Of a stretch of 64,000 nt of DNA, positions 48,106 through 56,042 are shown in pieces; the stretch's first letter is position 1; each line of letters starts with the position of its first letter. The notes beneath the pieces are model-generated. The model was not told the DNA's origin. It did no database searches and saw only the letters and a list, made by a program, of their open reading frames with translations. This stretch comes from Streptomyces caniscabiei (GTDB lineage Bacteria; Actinomycetota; Actinomycetes; Streptomycetales; Streptomycetaceae), in contig NZ_JABXWI010000018.1 in the NCBI RefSeq assembly GCF_014930365.1, positions 62,001 through 126,000 of the forward strand, written 5' to 3'. A program made the position numbers and the translations under genes.

Positions 48106-49710
48106 ATGGCGTCGGATCCGGCCGCACCCCCCGCCGCCACCGCACCCCCCGCCCCCTCCGTCCCGCCCACCCCGCCCGTGCCCCTGTCGGCGCTGCTGGC
48201 CCATGGCGACCTGGGTCTGCGGCAGATCGCCGGCCCGGTGGACGCGGGGACGGAGATCCACTCGGCGCACGCCTCGGAGATGCCGGACCCGTACCCGTAC
48301 CTGCTCGGCGGCGAGCTGCTGCTGACGGCCGGCGTCCACATCCCGGAAGCGGCTGGCCAGGACACCTTCGACGCGTACGTCGCGCGCGTCGTCGCGGCGG
48401 GCGGCGCGGCCCTCGGCTTCGGCGTCGCCCCCGTCCACGACAGCGTCCCGGAGGCCCTGGTCGCCGCCTGCGACACCCGCGGCCTGCCCCTGATCGAGGT
48501 CCCGCCCGGCACCACCTTCTCCGGCGTCGCCCGCGCGGTCTGGCAGCTGACGGCCCGGGCCAGGCACGCGGAACTCCGCCGGGTGACGGAGGCCCAGCAG
48601 AGCCTGGCGGCGGCCGCGTCCCGTCCGGACCCGGTCCGCGCGGTCCTGCGGCAACTGGCCCGGCGCGTCTCGGGCCGAGCGGTCCTGTACGGCCCGGACG
48701 GCACGGAACTGGCGTCGTACGGACATGAGTACGGCGAACCGGTCCAGCATGGCCTGGCGGCACTGGTGACCGTGGTCCGCCCCAGCCCCCTCAGGGGCGC
48801 GGGGAACGGCGCGACCAGCCACAACGCACCCGCACCCGCCCACGCGCCCCAACCCCCCAACCCCTCCCCGCGCACCCCACCCCCCACCTCCGCCACCGAC
48901 GCAGTCGACGGCACCCGCCTCACCGCCTACACCCTCACCTCCCAAGGCAACGGCTTCACCCTCGGCGTGGCCACCCCCCACCGCACCCCCGGCGACCACA
49001 CCATCGCCTCGGTCGCCGTCGTCCTGCTCTCCCTCCTCACCGGTGAACGCCAGAGCGGCACCGGCGCGGCCCGCGCCTCGGCGCTGGTACGGCTCCTGCT
49101 CGGCGCCGAGCCGCAGGAGGTCGCGCCCCTCCTGGGCCCGGGCACCCACTGGCACGTCGTCCACGCCCGCCCCGCCGACGGCACCCCTCGGCCGGAGGCC
49201 CTCGCCGCGGCGGCCCTCGGCGCGGCCCTGGGCTCCGCGCTGGCCGACGTCCACGGCGATGTCGTCCGCGTCCTCGTCCCCGCCGACCGTGAGATCCGCG
49301 AGCAGCCTGGCTGGACCTGCGGGGTGAGCGCCCCCGCCGAGCCGCACGCGTGGCCGGCGGCCGACGTCCAGGCCGCCCGCGCGCTGGCCCGCGCCCGCGC
49401 CACCCGGACGACGCTGGTCCGGCACGGAGCCCGTACGACGCTGGCGCACCTCGTGCCGACGGAGGACGCGACCGCCCACGCCGAGGCCCTGCTGGCCCCG
49501 GTCACCGCCGCGCCCGGTGCCGCCGCACTCACCGAGACCCTGCGCACCTGGCTCTCCCTGCACGGCAGTTGGGACCGCACGGCCGTCGCCCTGTCCGTCC
49601 ACCGCAACACGGTCCGCCAACGCGTCGCCCGCTGCGCCACGTTGCTGGACACCGACCTCGACGACCCGGACGTCCGCATGGAGCTGTGGTTCGCACTACG
49701 GCGGACCTGA
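48106..49710 (+). CDS. PucR family transcriptional regulator
   Basis: A 534-residue regulator. The N-terminal PucR-type sensor domain ('GELLLTAGVHIPEAAGQDTF', 'EALVAACDTRGLPLIEVPPG') is followed by a GAF-like middle part and the C-terminal PucR HTH ('LRTWLSLHGSWDRTAVALSV', 'HRNTVRQRVARCATLLDTDL'). Residues about 225-265 are a Pro-rich insert ('PAPAHAPQPPNPSPRTPPPT') produced by a copy of the window-wide GC repeat lying in frame (48794-48813). Start ATG 48106 with GGAGGAAG 6 bases upstream; ATG 48091 is an alternative. Probably senses a nitrogen metabolite and regulates the agmatinase operon. Confidence 0.92.
   Translation: MASDPAAPPAATAPPAPSVPPTPPVPLSALLAHGDLGLRQIAGPVDAGTEIHSAHASEMPDPYPYLLGGELLLTAGVHIPEAAGQDTFDAYVARVVAAGGAALGFGVAPVHDSVPEALVAACDTRGLPLIEVPPGTTFSGVARAVWQLTARARHAELRRVTEAQQSLAAAASRPDPVRAVLRQLARRVSGRAVLYGPDGTELASYGHEYGEPVQHGLAALVTVVRPSPLRGAGNGATSHNAPAPAHAPQPPNPSPRTPPPTSATDAVDGTRLTAYTLTSQGNGFTLGVATPHRTPGDHTIASVAVVLLSLLTGERQSGTGAARASALVRLLLGAEPQEVAPLLGPGTHWHVVHARPADGTPRPEALAAAALGAALGSALADVHGDVVRVLVPADREIREQPGWTCGVSAPAEPHAWPAADVQAARALARARATRTTLVRHGARTTLAHLVPTEDATAHAEALLAPVTAAPGAAALTETLRTWLSLHGSWDRTAVALSVHRNTVRQRVARCATLLDTDLDDPDVRMELWFALRRT
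48794..48813. repeat. GC repeat core inside the PucR coding sequence
   Basis: GGGGCGCGGGGAACGGCGCG matches the inverted core with one mismatch and is continued by ACCCGCACCCGCC, the same flank seen at intergenic copies. The element lies in frame and codes a Gly/Asn then Pro/Ala-rich linker. Confidence 0.85.
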
Positions 49711-49771
49711 CCGGCGAACCCCTTGGGGTGCGCACTCCCGGCCCCCTCCCGCGGGACCTAGCCTGGGCGGC

Positions 49772-50320
49772 ATGCGCAGATACGTGCTCACCGGCACCCC
49801 CGGGGCCGGCAAGACGACCATCCTGCGGGGCCTCGCCGCGCTCGGTCACACGGTGATCGAGGAGGCGGCCACCGATGTCATCGCCCGTGCGCAGGCGCGC
49901 GGCGAGGACGAGCCGTGGGCCCGGGACTGGTTCGTCGACGAGATCGTGGAGCTGCAGAAGCGGCGGCAGTTGGCCGCCCCGGTCGCCGACGGCGTCCAGG
50001 TGTACGACCGTTCGCCGCTGTGCACGCTGGCGCTCGCCACCTACCAGGGGCGCCCGCCGTCCCCGGCGCTGACCGCCGAGGTCGAACGGGTCACCGGCCA
50101 GGCCGTGTACCAGCGGCAGGTGTTCTTCGTCCGCAACCTGGGTTTCTGCGAGCCCACCGCCGCACGCCGCATCAGTTTCCGGCAGTCGCTGGAGTTCGAG
50201 CGGATCCACGAGGACACCTACCGCGCGTTCGGCCACGAACTCGTCGAGGTGCCCGCCGGTGACCTCGCGGGGCGGATCGCCGCGATCGACGCGGTCGTCT
50301 CCGCGCGGCGGGCGGAGTGA
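49772..50320 (+). CDS. AAA/NadR-like P-loop ATPase
   Basis: A 182-residue P-loop protein of the AAA_28 (NadR/Ttd14-like) family. Walker A is G8-T-P-G-A-G-K14-T ('LTGTPGAGKTTILRGL'); 'TVIEEAATDVIARAQARGE' is the family's conserved E-E-A...D element; 'VQVYDRSPLCTLALATYQG' supplies the D-R-S near Walker B; 'FFVRNLGFCEPTAARRISF' follows. Relatives are nucleotide or small-molecule kinases, but the substrate is unknown. ATG 49772 has no strong ribosome site. It is 61 bases after the PucR gene and may share its transcript. Confidence 0.88.
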   Translation: MRRYVLTGTPGAGKTTILRGLAALGHTVIEEAATDVIARAQARGEDEPWARDWFVDEIVELQKRRQLAAPVADGVQVYDRSPLCTLALATYQGRPPSPALTAEVERVTGQAVYQRQVFFVRNLGFCEPTAARRISFRQSLEFERIHEDTYRAFGHELVEVPAGDLAGRIAAIDAVVSARRAE

Positions 50321-50381
50321 CGCAGGTCGCAGCGGGCGGGACGCTCGCGACTCGGGCAGTTGTCTGCCTCACAATGGACGC

Positions 50382-51176
50382 ATGCCGATACCCGGGACCC
50401 CCAGCCGCGCCGAGCTCGTCGAACACCTTGTACGGACGCGTATCGCGGGCGACGTCGCCACGCCGCGCGAGAACAACCTCTCCCACTACCGCGAACTGGC
50501 CAACGGCAACCGCCACTACTGGCTCGGCCTGGAACTCGGGGACCGCTGGAGCGACGAGCAGGACGTGCTGGCCGTGATGGCGGAGCGCGTCGGGGTGAAC
50601 GACGACCCGGGTCACCGCTACGGCCAGGACACCATCGACCCGGACCTGACGGTCGACGCGCTGGAGCGCATGGCGGCCCGGCTGCGCAAGGCGGCGGAGG
50701 GCGGCCAGCGCGTCCTGTTCGCCACCGGCCACCCCGGCGGCCTGCTCCAGGTGCACCACGAGACCGCGCGGGCGCTGCGCGCGGCCGGCTGCGAGATCGT
50801 CGTCATCCCCGACGGCCTGCAGACGGAGGAGGGGTACGTCATGCAGTTCGCGGACGTCGCCGTCCTCGAACACGGCGCCACCCTGTGGCACACCCACTCC
50901 CCCGAGCCGATGCGCGCCATCCTGCGGGGCCTGGAGGGCGCCGGCCGCCCGCTGCCCGACCTGGTCGTCGCCGACCACGGCTGGGCGGGCTGCGCCGGCC
51001 AGCTCGGCATCGACTCCGTCGGGTACGCCGACTCCAACGACCCGGCCCTCTTCCTCGGCGAGTCCGAGGGCACCCTCCAGGTCGTGGTGCCCCTGGACGA
51101 CCACGTGGTCAGCCCGCGCCACTACGACCCGATGTCGGCGTACCTGCTGGACCAGGCGGGGCTCAGCGGGGAGTGA
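50382..51176 (+). CDS. Phosphatase-like protein of unknown specificity
   Basis: A 264-residue cytosolic protein that resembles the streptomycete 'phosphatase' neighbour of agmatinase, by recall. Visible features: 'VATPRENNLSHYRELANGNR', 'RVLFATGHPGGLLQVHHETA' (G-H-P and two His, possibly metal sites), 'DVAVLEHGATLWHTHSPEPM' (H-T-H), 'PDLVVADHGWAGCAGQLG' (D-H) and 'ADSNDPALFLGESEG'. The spread of His and Asp suggests a metal-dependent hydrolase. ATG 50382 is chosen at the start of coding similarity. Its last 14 bases overlap the convergent thioesterase gene. Confidence 0.8.
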   Translation: MPIPGTPSRAELVEHLVRTRIAGDVATPRENNLSHYRELANGNRHYWLGLELGDRWSDEQDVLAVMAERVGVNDDPGHRYGQDTIDPDLTVDALERMAARLRKAAEGGQRVLFATGHPGGLLQVHHETARALRAAGCEIVVIPDGLQTEEGYVMQFADVAVLEHGATLWHTHSPEPMRAILRGLEGAGRPLPDLVVADHGWAGCAGQLGIDSVGYADSNDPALFLGESEGTLQVVVPLDDHVVSPRHYDPMSAYLLDQAGLSGE

Positions 51177-52089
51177 CCCCGGGCTCCGCCGACTCCGCCG
51201 ACTCTTTCGGCCGCTCCCTCGGGACGCGGACGACACCCTCCTGGATCACGGAGATCGCGAGGCGGCCGTCCCGGGTGTAGATCCGGCCCTGGCCGAGGCC
51301 CCGGCCGGCCGCCGCCGACGGTGACTCCTGGTCGTACAGGAGCCATTCGTCGGCACGGAAGGGCCGGTGGAACCACATGGCGTGGTCGAGGGAGGCCCCG
51401 ACGACGTCCCCGACGGCCCAGCCGCCGCGGCCGTGCGCGAGCAGCACGGAGTCGAGGAGCGTCATGTCGGAGACGTACGTGGCGAGGACGACGTGCAGCA
51501 GCGGGTCGTCGGCGGCACCGTCGAGCTTGCCGTCGGCGCGGAACCAGACCTGGGAGTGGGGTTCGCGGGGCTCGCCGTAGCGGCCGTAGGGCGGATCCTC
51601 GACGTAGCGCAGGTCGACAGCGGCCCGGGACTCCAGCATCTTCTCCACCACGGCCGGGTCGAGGCCGTACGCCGGGAGGCGTTCCTCGGCGGTGGGGAGG
51701 GTCTCCGGGTCGGGCGCGGCGGGCATCGGGGCCTGGTGGTCGAGGCCGTCCTCGTAGCGCTGGAAGGACGCGGAGAGGGCGAAGATCGGCTGGCCGTGCT
51801 GGACGGCGACGACGCGGCGCGCGGTGAAGGAGCGGCCGTCATTCATGCGCTCCACGGTGTAGACGATGGGCGCGCCGGCGTCGCCGATGCGCAGGAAGTA
51901 CGCGTGGAGGGAGTGCGGGAGGCGGTCTGCGGGGACCGTGCGCCCGGCGGCGACGAGCGCCTGGGCCGCGACCTGCCCGCCGAAGACCCGGGGGACGATG
52001 GCGGGCCGGGACTGGCCGCGGAAGATGTTCTCCTCGATCTGCTCCAGGTCGAGCAGATCGAGGAGAGACTGAAGTGCGGGCTGACTCAT
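51163..52089 (-). CDS. tesB: Acyl-CoA thioesterase II (TesB family)
   Basis: A 308-residue double-hotdog thioesterase that hydrolyses acyl-CoA to free acid and CoA. The N-terminal hotdog contains 'IVPRVFGGQVAAQALVAAGR' and 'LHAYFLRIGD', then 'MNDGRSFTARRVVAVQHGQP'; the C-terminal hotdog has 'HVVLATYVSDMTLLDSVLLA' (the catalytic D/T region) and 'ASLDHAMWFHRPFRADEWLL'. ATG 52089 is used. Tail overlaps the phosphatase-like gene by 14 bases, convergent. It lies 50 bases downstream of an acyl-CoA dehydrogenase, so the two are probably one transcript for acyl-CoA turnover. Confidence 0.94.
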   Translation of the reverse strand: MSQPALQSLLDLLDLEQIEENIFRGQSRPAIVPRVFGGQVAAQALVAAGRTVPADRLPHSLHAYFLRIGDAGAPIVYTVERMNDGRSFTARRVVAVQHGQPIFALSASFQRYEDGLDHQAPMPAAPDPETLPTAEERLPAYGLDPAVVEKMLESRAAVDLRYVEDPPYGRYGEPREPHSQVWFRADGKLDGAADDPLLHVVLATYVSDMTLLDSVLLAHGRGGWAVGDVVGASLDHAMWFHRPFRADEWLLYDQESPSAAAGRGLGQGRIYTRDGRLAISVIQEGVVRVPRERPKESAESAEPGVTPR

Positions 52090-52139
52090 GGGGTCAGTTG
52101 TACTGTGCAGGGGTTTCCGGTGTCTTACGGGCCCGTGCC

Positions 52140-53297
52140 CTACAGCCCCATGTCCTTGGCGATGATCGTCTTCATGATCTCGCTGGTGCCGCCGTAGATG
52201 CGGTTGACGCGGTTGTCCGCGTACAGGCGGGCGATCGGGTACTCGTTCATGAAGCCGTAGCCGCCGTGCAGCTGGAGGCAGCGGTCGATGACGCGGTGGG
52301 CGACCTCGGTGGTGAACAGCTTGGCGGAGGCGGCCTCGGCGGCGGTCAGCTCGCCCGCGTCCAGGGCCTCGGTGGCGCGGTCCACGACGGCCTCGGCGGC
52401 GTCGACCTCGGCCTGGCAGGCGGCCAGTTCGAACTTGGTGTTCTGGAAGGCGGCGACGGGCTGGCCGAAGACGACGCGCTCCTGCACGTACTGCTTGGCG
52501 AACCGGATGGCGGCCTTGGCCTGCGCGTAGGCGCCGTAGGCGATGCCCCAGCGCTCGGAGGCGAGGTTGTGGCCGAGGTAGTAGAAGCCCTTGTTCTCCT
52601 CGCCGAGGAGGTCCTCGACGGGCACCTTGACGTCGACGAACGCCAGCTCGGCGGTGTCGGAGGTCTTCAGGCCGAGCTTGTCGAGCTTGCGGCCGACCGA
52701 GTAGCCCTCGGCCTTGGTGTCCACGACGAAGAGGGAGATGCCGTGGCGGCGGTCCTCCTTGGTCGAGGGGGCGGTGCGGGCGCAGACGATCATGCGGTCG
52801 GCGTGGACGCCGCCGGTGATGAAGGTCTTGGCGCCGTTGAGGACGTAGTGCGTGCCGTCCTCGGAGAGCTTGGCGGTGGTGCGCATGCCGGCGAGGTCGG
52901 AGCCGGTGCCCGGCTCGGTCATCGCGATGGCCCACATCTCCTCGCCGGAGCAGAACTTCGGCAGGAAGCGCTTCTTCTGCTCGTCGGTGGCGAGCAGCTT
53001 GACGTAGGGCAGGCCGAGCAGCACGTGCACGCCGGAGCCGCCGAAGGTGATGCCCGCGCGGGCGGTCTCCTCGTACAGGACGGCCTCGAACTTGTAGGAG
53101 TCGATGCCGGCGCCGCCGTACTCCTCGTCGACGCGGATGCCGAAGACACCCAGCTCGGCGAGCTTGTAGTAGAACTCGCGCGGCGCCTGGCCCGCGGCGA
53201 GCCACTCGTCGTAGACCGGCACGACCTCGGCCTCGATGAAGGCACGGAGGGTCTCCCGGAACGCCTCGTGATCCTCGTTGAACACCGTACGGCGCAC
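52140..53297 (-). CDS. Acyl-CoA dehydrogenase
   Basis: A 385-residue flavoprotein that dehydrogenates acyl-CoA. Signatures: 'AMTEPGTGSDLAGMRTTAKL' (the FAD-binding acyl-CoA dehydrogenase pattern 1), 'LNGAKTFITGGVHADRMIVC', 'RCLQLHGGYGFMNEYPIARL' (pattern 2) and 'NRIYGGTSEIMKTIIAKDMG' with the catalytic Glu in 'YGGTSEI'. GTG 53297 (V-R-R-T-V-F-N-E-D) is preferred because AAGAAGG lies 9 bases before it; GTG 53306 would sit directly on that site. A palindromic site (53421-53434) in the upstream region suggests TetR-type control. Confidence 0.94.
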   Translation of the reverse strand: MRRTVFNEDHEAFRETLRAFIEAEVVPVYDEWLAAGQAPREFYYKLAELGVFGIRVDEEYGGAGIDSYKFEAVLYEETARAGITFGGSGVHVLLGLPYVKLLATDEQKKRFLPKFCSGEEMWAIAMTEPGTGSDLAGMRTTAKLSEDGTHYVLNGAKTFITGGVHADRMIVCARTAPSTKEDRRHGISLFVVDTKAEGYSVGRKLDKLGLKTSDTAELAFVDVKVPVEDLLGEENKGFYYLGHNLASERWGIAYGAYAQAKAAIRFAKQYVQERVVFGQPVAAFQNTKFELAACQAEVDAAEAVVDRATEALDAGELTAAEAASAKLFTTEVAHRVIDRCLQLHGGYGFMNEYPIARLYADNRVNRIYGGTSEIMKTIIAKDMGL

Positions 53298-53420
53298 CGC
53301 CGCCACCCTTCTTGCGCCTGGACCGGCGCCGCTCTCGCGTACCTGGTTGCTCGCCGTCGGGGTCCCTCAAGGGATGGTTGCGGTTCCATCGACCTGATGG
53401 TGCGGAACCACCGGCACGGC

Positions 53421-53434
53421 TAAGCGCTCGCTCA
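53421..53434. promoter_or_regulatory. TetR-type operator candidate upstream of acyl-CoA dehydrogenase
   Basis: TAAGCGCTCGCTCA contains the palindrome AGCG-CT-CGCT, of the TGAGCGAGCGCTTA kind seen before fatty-acid genes of actinobacteria. It is the only notable signal in the 429-base gap 53298-53726, which otherwise holds GC-rich non-coding sequence. Confidence 0.5.
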
Positions 53435-53726
53435 GGCAACCGTACCGGCGGGTAGCGAAGCCCGTCCAGACCCCTCCCCCCGTAACGCTCGTCACTCCTG
53501 CGCAGCAGCGGCCCCGACCTCGGCCGGACCGGCCGGTTCCCGGGCGCCGGGGCCGGCCGGTGGCCGCGGGTCCGCCGAGCTCCTCGATCAGCAACGGCCG
53601 GCCCCGCCCACCCCTCGACGGCGCCGGCCCGGAGCCCGTCCCCGCCCGATCGGCCGAGACGCGGCGGACGGCACCGCCTCCGCTCCCCGCCCCCGCGGAC
53701 AGCCGCTCCACCCGGGCAGAAGGCGG

Positions 53727-54326
53727 TCAGTCGGCGGAGGCGGCCGCCCCGAAGGCCCCCCGCGCCATCCTGTGCAGGAGGGCTGCCGTGGCCGTCCGGC
53801 CCGGGAGGGGGCCGGGGCGGCCCAGGTGCGGGGTGGAGTTCAGCAGGCCGAAGACCGAGTGGACGGCGGAGCGGGCGGCGGGCTCCGTGAGGCCCGGGTG
53901 GACCTCGCGCAGCACCTGCACCCACAGCTCGACGTACTGACGCTGGAGCTGGCGCACCAGCTTGCGGTCGCTGTCGCGGAGGCGGTCCAGCTCACGGTCG
54001 TGCAGGGTGATCAGGGGGCGGTCGTCCAGGGCGAAGTCGATGTGCCCCTCGATGAGCGAGTCGAGGACCGCCTCGGCCGGACCCCCGTCGGCCTCCGCCA
54101 GCCGCCGCTTGGCGCCCGTCAGGAGCTGCCCGCTGATGCCGACCAGCAGCTCGGCGAGCATCGCGTCCTTGCCGGCGAAGTGCCGGTAGAGACCGGGGCC
54201 GCTGATCCCCACGGCGGCGCCTATCTCGTCGACACCGACGCCGTGGAAGCCGCGCTCGGCGAAGAGCCGCGCGGCCTCCTTGAGGATCTGCTCGCGACGG
54301 GTGGGGGCGTCGGTTCTGGTGGTCAT
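53727..54326 (-). CDS. TetR family regulator of the acyl-CoA carboxylase operon
   Basis: A 199-residue TetR-type repressor. The N-terminal HTH is 'RREQILKEAARLFAERGFHG', 'VGVDEIGAAVGISGPGLYRH' and 'FAGKDAMLAELLVGISGQLL'; the helical ligand domain includes 'DDRPLITLHDRELDRLRDSD' and ends Ala-rich. It is divergent from the carboxylase operon with two matching GTTAAC-type palindromes in the 86-base gap, so autoregulation and control of the operon are very likely. By position it corresponds to the regulator next to accD1/accA in S. coelicolor (recall). Ligand probably an acyl-CoA. Confidence 0.94.
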   Translation of the reverse strand: MTTRTDAPTRREQILKEAARLFAERGFHGVGVDEIGAAVGISGPGLYRHFAGKDAMLAELLVGISGQLLTGAKRRLAEADGGPAEAVLDSLIEGHIDFALDDRPLITLHDRELDRLRDSDRKLVRQLQRQYVELWVQVLREVHPGLTEPAARSAVHSVFGLLNSTPHLGRPGPLPGRTATAALLHRMARGAFGAAASAD

Positions 54327-54347
54327 GAGAGCAATTCTAGACAGGGA

Positions 54348-54365
54348 GGTTAGCGGTCGTTAACC
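54348..54365. promoter_or_regulatory. Operator palindrome 1 of the acc/tetR intergenic region
   Basis: GGTTAGCGGTCGTTAACC is an 18-bp near-perfect inverted repeat (one mismatch pair) 22 bases upstream of the tetR start and 48 before the carboxylase start. Confidence 0.75.
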
Positions 54366-54377
54366 TGGAGGAAATGC

Positions 54378-54393
54378 GTTAACGCTCATTAAC
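54378..54393. promoter_or_regulatory. Operator palindrome 2 of the acc/tetR intergenic region
   Basis: GTTAACGCTCATTAAC repeats the same motif 12 bases beyond the first, 20 bases before ATG 54413. Two adjacent sites suggest cooperative repressor binding. Confidence 0.75.
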
Positions 54394-54412
54394 AAGGTGA
54401 GGGGTTCGCAGG

Positions 54413-56029
54413 ATGCACGAGGCACCGGAGCTTCACAGCGCGGCCGACCCCGCGTCGGAAGCCTGGCGGGCCAACGAGGAGGCCCACCGCGCGCTGGTGG
54501 ACGAGCTGCGCGGCAAGCTCGCCGCCGCCCGGCTCGGCGGCGGCGAGAAGGCGCGCGCCCGGCACACCGCGCGCGGCAAGCTGCTGCCGCGCGACCGGGT
54601 CGACACCCTCCTCGACCCCGGCTCCCCCTTCCTGGAGCTGGCCCCGCTGGCGGCCGACGGGATGTACGAGGGGCAGGCCCCGGCGGCGGGGGTGATCGCC
54701 GGGATCGGCCGGGTCGGCGGGCGCGAGTGCGTCGTCGTCGCCAACGACGCCACCGTCAAGGGCGGCACCTACTACCCGATGACGGTGAAGAAGCACCTGC
54801 GCGCCCAGGAGGTGGCCCTGGAGAACCGGCTGCCCTGTCTCTACCTCGTCGACTCCGGCGGCGCCTTCCTGCCGATGCAGGACGAGGTCTTCCCCGACCG
54901 TGAGCACTTCGGCCGGATCTTCTACAACCAGGCGCGGATGTCGGGGGCCGGCATCCCGCAGATCGCCGCCGTGCTCGGCTCGTGCACGGCGGGCGGCGCG
55001 TACGTCCCCGCCATGAGCGACGAGGCCGTGATCGTCCGGGGGCAGGGCACCATCTTCCTGGGCGGCCCGCCGCTGGTGAAGGCCGCCACCGGTGAGGTCG
55101 TCACCGCCGAGGAACTGGGCGGCGGCGAGGTGCACTCCCGGATCTCGGGCGTCACCGACCACCTCGCCGAGAGCGACGCCCACGCCCTGCGCATCGTGCG
55201 GACCATCGTCTCCACCCTGCCCGCCCGGGGCCCGCTGCCCTGGTCGGTCGAGCCGGCCGTCGAGCCCAAGGTCGACCCGTACACGCTGTACGGCGCGGTG
55301 CCGGTCGACTCCCGCACCCCGTACGACGTGCGGGAGGTCATCGCGCGCGTGGTCGACGGCTCGCGGTTCGCCGAGTTCAAGGCGGAGTTCGGGCAGACCC
55401 TCGTCACCGGCTTCGCCCGGATCCACGGGCACCCGGTCGGGATCGTCGCCAACAACGGCATCCTGTTCTCCGAGTCCGCGCAGAAGGGCGCCCACTTCAT
55501 CGAGCTGTGCGACCAGCGCGGCATCCCGCTGGTCTTCCTCCAGAACATCTCCGGCTTCATGGTCGGCCGGGACTACGAGGCCGGGGGCATCGCCAAGCAC
55601 GGCGCCAAGATGGTGACGGCCGTGGCCTGCACCCGCGTCCCCAAGCTGACGGTCGTCGTCGGCGGCTCGTACGGCGCGGGCAACTACTCGATGTGCGGCC
55701 GGGCGTACTCGCCGCGCTTCCTGTGGATGTGGCCGAACGCCAAGATCTCGGTCATGGGCGGCGAGCAGGCCGCGTCCGTCCTCGCGACCGTGAAGCGGGA
55801 CCAGCTGGAGGCACGCGGCGAGGAGTGGCCGGCGGCGGACGAGGAGTCCTTCAAGGATCCGATCCGCGCCCAGTACGAGCGCCAGGGCAACGCGTACTAC
55901 GCCACCGCCCGGCTCTGGGACGACGGGGTCATCGACCCCCTCGACACCCGGCAGGTCCTGGGCCTGGCCCTGACCGCCTGTGCCAACGCGCCGCTGGGGG
56001 ACCCCCAGTTCGGCGTCTTCCGGATGTGA
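54413..56029 (+). CDS. accD1: Acyl-CoA carboxylase carboxyltransferase (beta) subunit, methylcrotonyl-CoA type
   Basis: A 538-residue biotin-dependent carboxyltransferase that moves CO2 from carboxybiotin to an acyl-CoA. The N- and C-terminal crotonase-fold domains are evident: 'GRECVVVANDATVKGGTYYP', 'RLPCLYLVDSGGAFLPMQDE', 'IPQIAAVLGSCTAGGAYVPA', 'GTIFLGGPPLVKAATGE', and then 'FAEFKAEFGQTLVTGFARI', 'GIVANNGILFSESAQKGAHF', 'VVVGGSYGAGNYSMCGRAYS'. The sequence looks most like methylcrotonyl-CoA carboxylase beta. First gene of the operon; 13 bases to the alpha-subunit gene. Under the twin operators. Confidence 0.94.
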   Translation: MHEAPELHSAADPASEAWRANEEAHRALVDELRGKLAAARLGGGEKARARHTARGKLLPRDRVDTLLDPGSPFLELAPLAADGMYEGQAPAAGVIAGIGRVGGRECVVVANDATVKGGTYYPMTVKKHLRAQEVALENRLPCLYLVDSGGAFLPMQDEVFPDREHFGRIFYNQARMSGAGIPQIAAVLGSCTAGGAYVPAMSDEAVIVRGQGTIFLGGPPLVKAATGEVVTAEELGGGEVHSRISGVTDHLAESDAHALRIVRTIVSTLPARGPLPWSVEPAVEPKVDPYTLYGAVPVDSRTPYDVREVIARVVDGSRFAEFKAEFGQTLVTGFARIHGHPVGIVANNGILFSESAQKGAHFIELCDQRGIPLVFLQNISGFMVGRDYEAGGIAKHGAKMVTAVACTRVPKLTVVVGGSYGAGNYSMCGRAYSPRFLWMWPNAKISVMGGEQAASVLATVKRDQLEARGEEWPAADEESFKDPIRAQYERQGNAYYATARLWDDGVIDPLDTRQVLGLALTACANAPLGDPQFGVFRM

Positions 56030-56042
56030 GGGGGAGCTGACC

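Noticed and set aside
53298..53726. Possible short gene on the minus strand (53367-53711)
   Set aside because: Gly/Arg/Pro-biased translation, no ribosome site, no family; only an operator-like palindrome is supported.
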